Source: Dillenia suffruticosa (taxonomy: Eukaryota; Streptophyta; Magnoliopsida; Dilleniales; Dilleniaceae). From it: a DNA stretch of 64,000 nucleotides. Every line of letters starts with the position of its first letter. Within the stretch, counting starts at the first letter, position 1. Under the pieces are notes generated by a model. The model was not told the origin of the DNA. It made no database searches and saw only the letters and a program-made list of their open reading frames with translations. The position numbers and the translations under genes are program-made. Shown here piece by piece: positions 59,439-64,000 of this stretch. The stretch is taken from the NCBI GenBank assembly GCA_033439265.1, contig JAVTVX010000026.1, forward strand, positions 9,115,001 through 9,179,000. The letters are read 5' to 3'.

Positions 59439-60371
59439 TGTTAATAAAATGAGTTTTGATGATAAACAAATTATGAGATTATAGTATATTATGATAAAAA
59501 AAAATGCGTTGTACTAATGAGAGATTGAATTAAGTGAATTTAGAATTGGCTTAAGTTTAATTCAAAACACCTAGATAATTTATAGTAGGAATATAGTCGA
59601 CTACACTGTAATGACAGTAGACTTGCTTAGTATACAGAAGGCTAAGCTTAAGTCTAGCACAGTGCATAGTCAACTGAATCAAAAGACCTAGTCTACTTCC
59701 ACAGTTAGGTTAAGTATAATAAACGAATTTTTGAAATGCTAATGGGCAAATAATGACAATCAAAATGAGAATAGGACACATTATAGTCGATCACCTAAAA
59801 CTCAATTTGACTTACACTCTTGATACATGGGCAAGGTAAGGCCACACACATACATTAACTCACTAAGAACATGGCATTACGCATGAGACATGGGTTGTGA
59901 TACACACGACATGGCAAGATTCATGTCACAACACAAGCAAGACACATGCCACTGCTCCATATTACACATGCATATTGGCACCAGTTGACTTGCTTGGGAT
60001 ACCAAGTCGACTTACCTACTTAGAATTTAGAACAACTAAGCAAGCATATAGTTGAATGAAAATACTTTGATGATAAGTGCTATGGACAGATCAAGTCATG
60101 AGACATTAAGGCTAGTCGACTTGCACAATAGTAGTAGTCGACTCATACTTTGAGAAGGCTCTTGGTCTTCTAAGAGAGGATTGAGCCACCGAGAGAGGTC
60201 TAAGCCATTGAGAGCGGATTGAGTCATAAGCACTTAGCATGATGCACATGCACTGCATAGATGTGACATTGGCATGGCATGAGCCTGCATTGACATGACA
60301 CTAATATAGTACGAATATCGCACAAGCATAGCATGCCACATGCCGCTGCATTAGGCCATAGCGCACATGAC
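59439..60371 (+). repeat. copia LTR fragment (A/C family)
   Basis: Starts TGTTAATAAAATGAG and runs TTTTGATGATAAAC like the other two copia LTRs. It has GTCGAC motifs at 59594, 60005, 60116 and 60128. It is cut at 60371 by the second CACTA element; no clear continuation is seen after 61457. Confidence 0.55.
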
Positions 60372-61457
60372 CACTGCACGAAAAATTTCCGTCACTAAAA
60401 AATCCATTGCTGATAGAAGATATAATGTAAAAATATCAGCGATAAATTAACGACGAAAATTTTTCGTTGTTGATAGCAAACAATATGTAAAACTATCAGC
60501 AACAAAAATTTTCCATCGCTGATTCTTTGCACCTGCCTGCGTGTGCACGTACCCACACACACGGCCACCTGTCATCTTTTTTTTTTAAGAAAATTGCCTT
60601 CACCTAGATTCGAACCTAAATATCATGGTGATTTTTGAGTTATCACAACCACTATATCACAATCTCTTTTGTGAAGTCTTTTTTTTTATTATCTCACTCA
60701 TTTTTTTTAATATTTATCTCACTCTCACATTTTTTTTTCTAATCTCACTCTCATTTCAATTCATTTTTTCTTTATCTTGGGGTAATTTTTTTCGTTGAAT
60801 ATTTTCATTGAACTTTTCTAACCGTTTAAATTCAACTTTGATTAAATTGGCACTAAATAAAGAAATAAAATATTTTTTGAATCAAAAACATAAATTTGAT
60901 TAATTAAAATAGAATAACAAATTATTTTTCTTGATTTATCCAATAAAATAAATAAAATAAAAAGAAAAAAATAATAAAATAATAATAAAATAATAATAAA
61001 ATAAAATAAAATAATAAAATAAATGAAAATAAATGAAAAAATAATAAAATAAAATTCCTTAGCTGATCCGTCGTTAAAAATTTCGTTGCTACTCTATCGT
61101 TGATAGGTTTATATAAATTTTTTTTCTAAACCACGTCAACGACGGATTAAAGATGAAAATTTTCCGTTATTAAAAAATCCGTCACTGATAGGTTTATAAA
61201 TTTATTTTTACCCTAAATTATTACACCAATGGATTATCAATGGAAATATTTTCGTAATTAATTTCTGTCGCTAATCTGTCGCTGATAGATTTACATAATT
61301 TTTTTTACCCTAGACCATTATACTGACGAAAATATTTCCGTTGTTAATCTCTCGGTAATTTTTACCGACGTTAATCCATCGTAATTCTGTCGTTATTATC
61401 GACTGATTTTTTTCGGTCTTTAATTTTTTATCGTTGATACCTTATTTTCTTATAGTG
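60372..61457. mobile_element. Small non-autonomous CACTA element 2 (1.1 kb)
   Basis: Ends CACTGCACGAAAAATTT and ATTTTCTTATAGTG (decayed CACTACAAGAAAA termini). Subterminal units of the AAAATTTCCGTCGCTGATA type fill 60380-60525 and 61060-61440. Inside are a GC-rich block (60530-60575), a tRNA-like module and AT-rich DNA. No clear target duplication (GAC left, ATA right). Confidence 0.7.
60596..60664 (-). repeat. tRNA-like (SINE-head-like) module in CACTA 2
   Basis: Minus strand: box A-like GATATAGTGGTTGTGA and box B-like AGGTTCGAATCTAGG. It lies next to the GC-rich block, exactly as the left module of CACTA 1. Confidence 0.5.
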
Positions 61458-62987
61458 ATACCGAATAAATTAGAGTAAGGAGTTTGTTTTAGTGGCAAGT
61501 CCATGCCTTCCCTGGTCTCAAGAGTAAAAGTTATGCTTAAGGATACAGTACGGGAGGTGATGATATAGGGCATGGTGATTGCATTTTCATATGCACGCTC
61601 AGTATATAAAAATTACAAGTTCATAATAATATGTGATATGAAAGAATGCTTTGGAAATACCTAATGACGCAATCGTTCACGATATGACGTTATTGGTGTG
61701 ATCATTCAACAAGCATTGTTTTGTGAAACGAAACTTTATGAGTGTAATCCAAAAGCTATTCTTCGATAATAACATGAAAATTATGTCCAATGTGTTTGAA
61801 TATAGTAAGGTCATACTATGATATGATTTACTTTTTTTTTGTTGAAACTGTGATATGATTTACCTCATATGCGAGTGACGTTTGTTGGGAGTACGGCCGG
61901 TGGAGAATCTGGGTTTTATAGGATATTTATTCAAACAATAAATATGAATTATAAAACTATATTAAAAAATCTAAAATATTAATAAGAAAATAATTCAGAT
62001 ATTTTAAAAATAAAAAATTTTAACTAAAGATGTGGACATTTTTCATGGGGGTAAAGAATAGATTTTTTTTTTAATTTAAAAACAATTTTGATGGTAGAGA
62101 AAATTAAAGAATGGAAATTTCGATATTCGATAAGTGAAAAAAAAAATATAAAGAGGGAATCATAGATGTGCGGAAAGAAAAGAGGTAGCTAAGAGTCAAA
62201 GTAGAAATGGAAAGGAGAGGGAAAAAAGAAGATAGGTAAAGAGAGGGAAAACAAAATGGATGGAGAGAGGCTGAAAGGGAGAGGGAGAGGGAAAGTTTGG
62301 GGAAGGAGGTGAGGGAAAAGAAAAAGTGTTATAGTAGAGTTATCAATGTCAAATTCATATATCAACAGTTAATTTAATAGGATATGATATTAAATCCTTT
62401 AAACAAGTTTTTGAATTCAACTCGCGACTTGGGTATGGAAAAAATTACGTAGGGAGGGTAACTCTTTTAAATGAACCACTATAAGTTTTGAATCGGATTA
62501 GTTAGAGTTACGATATCGGTTGATATAGTACAAAAAAAATATCAAATTAATATTTCTTGGAGTTGCAATCTTATTTATCTTTCTTTTTTTAGATTTAATT
62601 ACTTTTTTATTGATTTAAAATATGTAATAATGATATCATATTTTATTTTTGTTATACGGTGAGTTTTTGGAAAAATGATTTATATAAAATTTAATCAAAT
62701 GAATAAATTTTAACAAAGATAAGTGTGACAAAATTATAATTAAATGGATGTAAAATAAATATGGGTCACAAATACTAATTGAATCGTAAAAAATTGAGAG
62801 TGCTACTCACCCCAGTCCTTTTTAAGGTCTACCTCTGAGTATGATTCTTGGCTTTTAATTAGTTGTCTGCGTCATGACATATGATCTTATGAACACCCAT
62901 GAGGCATGCGTTGTGTTCTATTCTAAAAAATTATGATACGAAGTATACCATATGTGACTTAAGAAATATGGTTTAATTCTCAAGAAA

Positions 62988-63066
62988 ATAGTTTAGTGGT
63001 TAAAATTTTCTTTCCTTGATCTGAAAATCTCATATTCGAATCTTTGTATAATAATAAAAAAAAAGA
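62988..63066 (+). repeat. tRNA-derived SINE-like unit
   Basis: Box A-like ATAGTTTAGTGGTTAAAAT, box B-like ATTCGAATCTT, then a TAATAATAAAAAAAA tail. Head plus A-rich tail is the form of a short plant SINE. No target duplication could be fixed. Confidence 0.4.
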
Positions 63067-63719
63067 AATATGGTTTGTGATATAGGATTTCAAGACAACT
63101 ATAGTCATTTGATAATATGAACCTAAGCTAAGGTAGTAGTTATTTTGGTTTAGAAAGAATGCAATAACCCTAATAAGTACTTATTTTATTTGACTCAACT
63201 ATGTATTTGTATGTACTTAAGTTTAAATTTAGGACCTTTGGATTGCATTTTTGAAAGTTAAACACTTTCTTGTTCCTATTAACAAAACATCCCCTTTTTC
63301 TTTGCTCTTTCGGAACCGGTATAGAAACGGGTTTTTATTTTTATATTGTTTACTTTAGTCACCGGAGGGTTTTGAGGAAGACTTAGAGCATGTTTGATAC
63401 TATTTTTTTTTTCTCCTTATCTTCTCCGGTTAAGGAGAAACAGAAATTAATTTCTTTCGAAAAAACTAAAAATTATGCGACATTTTTATTTTTAAAAACT
63501 AATTTTATACTCCTTTTTTATAAATAAATTGTCTAACAAAACATTTTTTATAAACTCTTTTTATAATGAAATTATCATAAATGGATAAAAGATATAAATA
63601 CTAATAATTAAAATAAAAATAAATTAATTATTTTTCTAAATAATTAAAATCAAATATTTATAAATATAAAATCATTTTTACATAATATAAAGAATTAAAA
63701 ATTTTGAAAATAACATAAA

Positions 63720-63965
63720 TCATATATTTATGAATACCCAAATCATACAAATAGAATAAGAAATATTTATGAATATATTTGTAATTTATACATATATTTG
63801 GAATTTATAAAAAAATATTTAAATCCACCCAAATTAGATATTTAGGAACACCCAAATCATATAAATGAAATAAAAAAAAAATATCTATGAACATATTTGA
63901 AATTTATAAAAAAAATTATTTTAACCCACCCAAACATAACATTTATGAACACATTTATGCCATGA
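63720..63965 (+). repeat. Degenerate tandem repeat, period about 114 bp
   Basis: ACCCAAATCATACAAAT at 63736 recurs as ACCCAAATCATATAAAT at 63850, with the surrounding TATTTATGAA...TTTGAAATTTATAAAA repeated in order. About two units. Confidence 0.6.
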
Positions 63966-64000
63966 ATATATTTCAACTTTCACATTATTCAAGTGAAGAT

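Larger units (their letters stand above)
61458..64000. other. AT-rich DNA without gene
   Basis: No coding pattern. Contents: a purine-rich stretch of about 200 nt (62110-62335, GGGAGAGGGAGAGGG-like), a SINE-like unit (62988-63066), a long T-rich stretch near 63400, and a degenerate 114-bp tandem repeat from about 63720. Confidence 0.6.

Overview
This is nuclear DNA from a flowering plant with a large, repeat-rich genome. Evidence for this: chromovirus-type Ty3/gypsy elements primed by initiator-Met tRNA, an Athila-type element primed by a tRNA-Asp-like site, SIRE-like Ty1/copia remnants with an env-like reading frame, CACTA (En/Spm) elements with a TNP2 transposase, and plant-style T-rich intron borders. 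I see no intact single-copy gene, no rRNA or functional tRNA gene, and nothing bacterial or organellar. Almost every long open frame belongs to a decayed transposon. The one recognisable host coding trace is a single 37-codon exon like plant beta-galactosidase (GH35) at 56704-56814.

The left two thirds (1-44403) is a nested stack. The base is a minus-strand copia element (called copia C; 5' LTR 42462-44403, gag 41847-42420, zinc knuckle to integrase 21106-22800). Its pol was invaded by a plus-strand copia (copia A; visible from 13471, 3' LTR 19106-21105). Copia A's gag zinc knuckle is cut by a gypsy LTR (10310-13470). That LTR was invaded by gypsy copy 1 (1-10309), whose 3' LTR carries a CACTA element (4369-6828, target duplication AAA). 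Copia C's gag was separately invaded by gypsy copy 3 (minus strand, 31095-41846). Copy 3 carries a solo LTR in its pol (32910-35323, target duplication CCTTG), and gypsy copy 2 (22803-31094, plus strand) ends inside its integrase. Copy 2's left end and the flanking part of copy 3 have been lost.

The right third (44404-64000) holds a fragment from the C-terminal part of a CACTA transposase reading frame, a CACTA terminal array, and a CT-rich stretch that looks like the 5' end of a plant gene. A complete but coding-deleted Athila-type element follows (47523-53870, duplication GGAGG), then intron-like DNA, the GH35 exon, a TNP2 transposase pseudogene (57640-59390), a copia LTR fragment interrupted by a second small CACTA (60372-61457), and AT-rich DNA with a SINE-like unit.

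The most interesting signal is in the three gypsy copies. Each has gag closed by its own stop codon, followed by a 197-222 nt segment rich in (TA)n. That segment starts with GT and ends with a T-rich AG, just before the protease. Removing it gives the same splice phase in all three copies and restores the reading frame even where its length is not a multiple of three. This suggests an undescribed gag/pol intron that would set the Gag to Gag-Pol ratio by splicing. The same copies share a leader hairpin with compensatory changes. Other notable items are CACTA elements carrying outward-facing tRNA-like modules, copia LTRs studded with the palindrome CAAGTCGACTTG, and a 2.7-kb pol deletion at an 8-bp microhomology.
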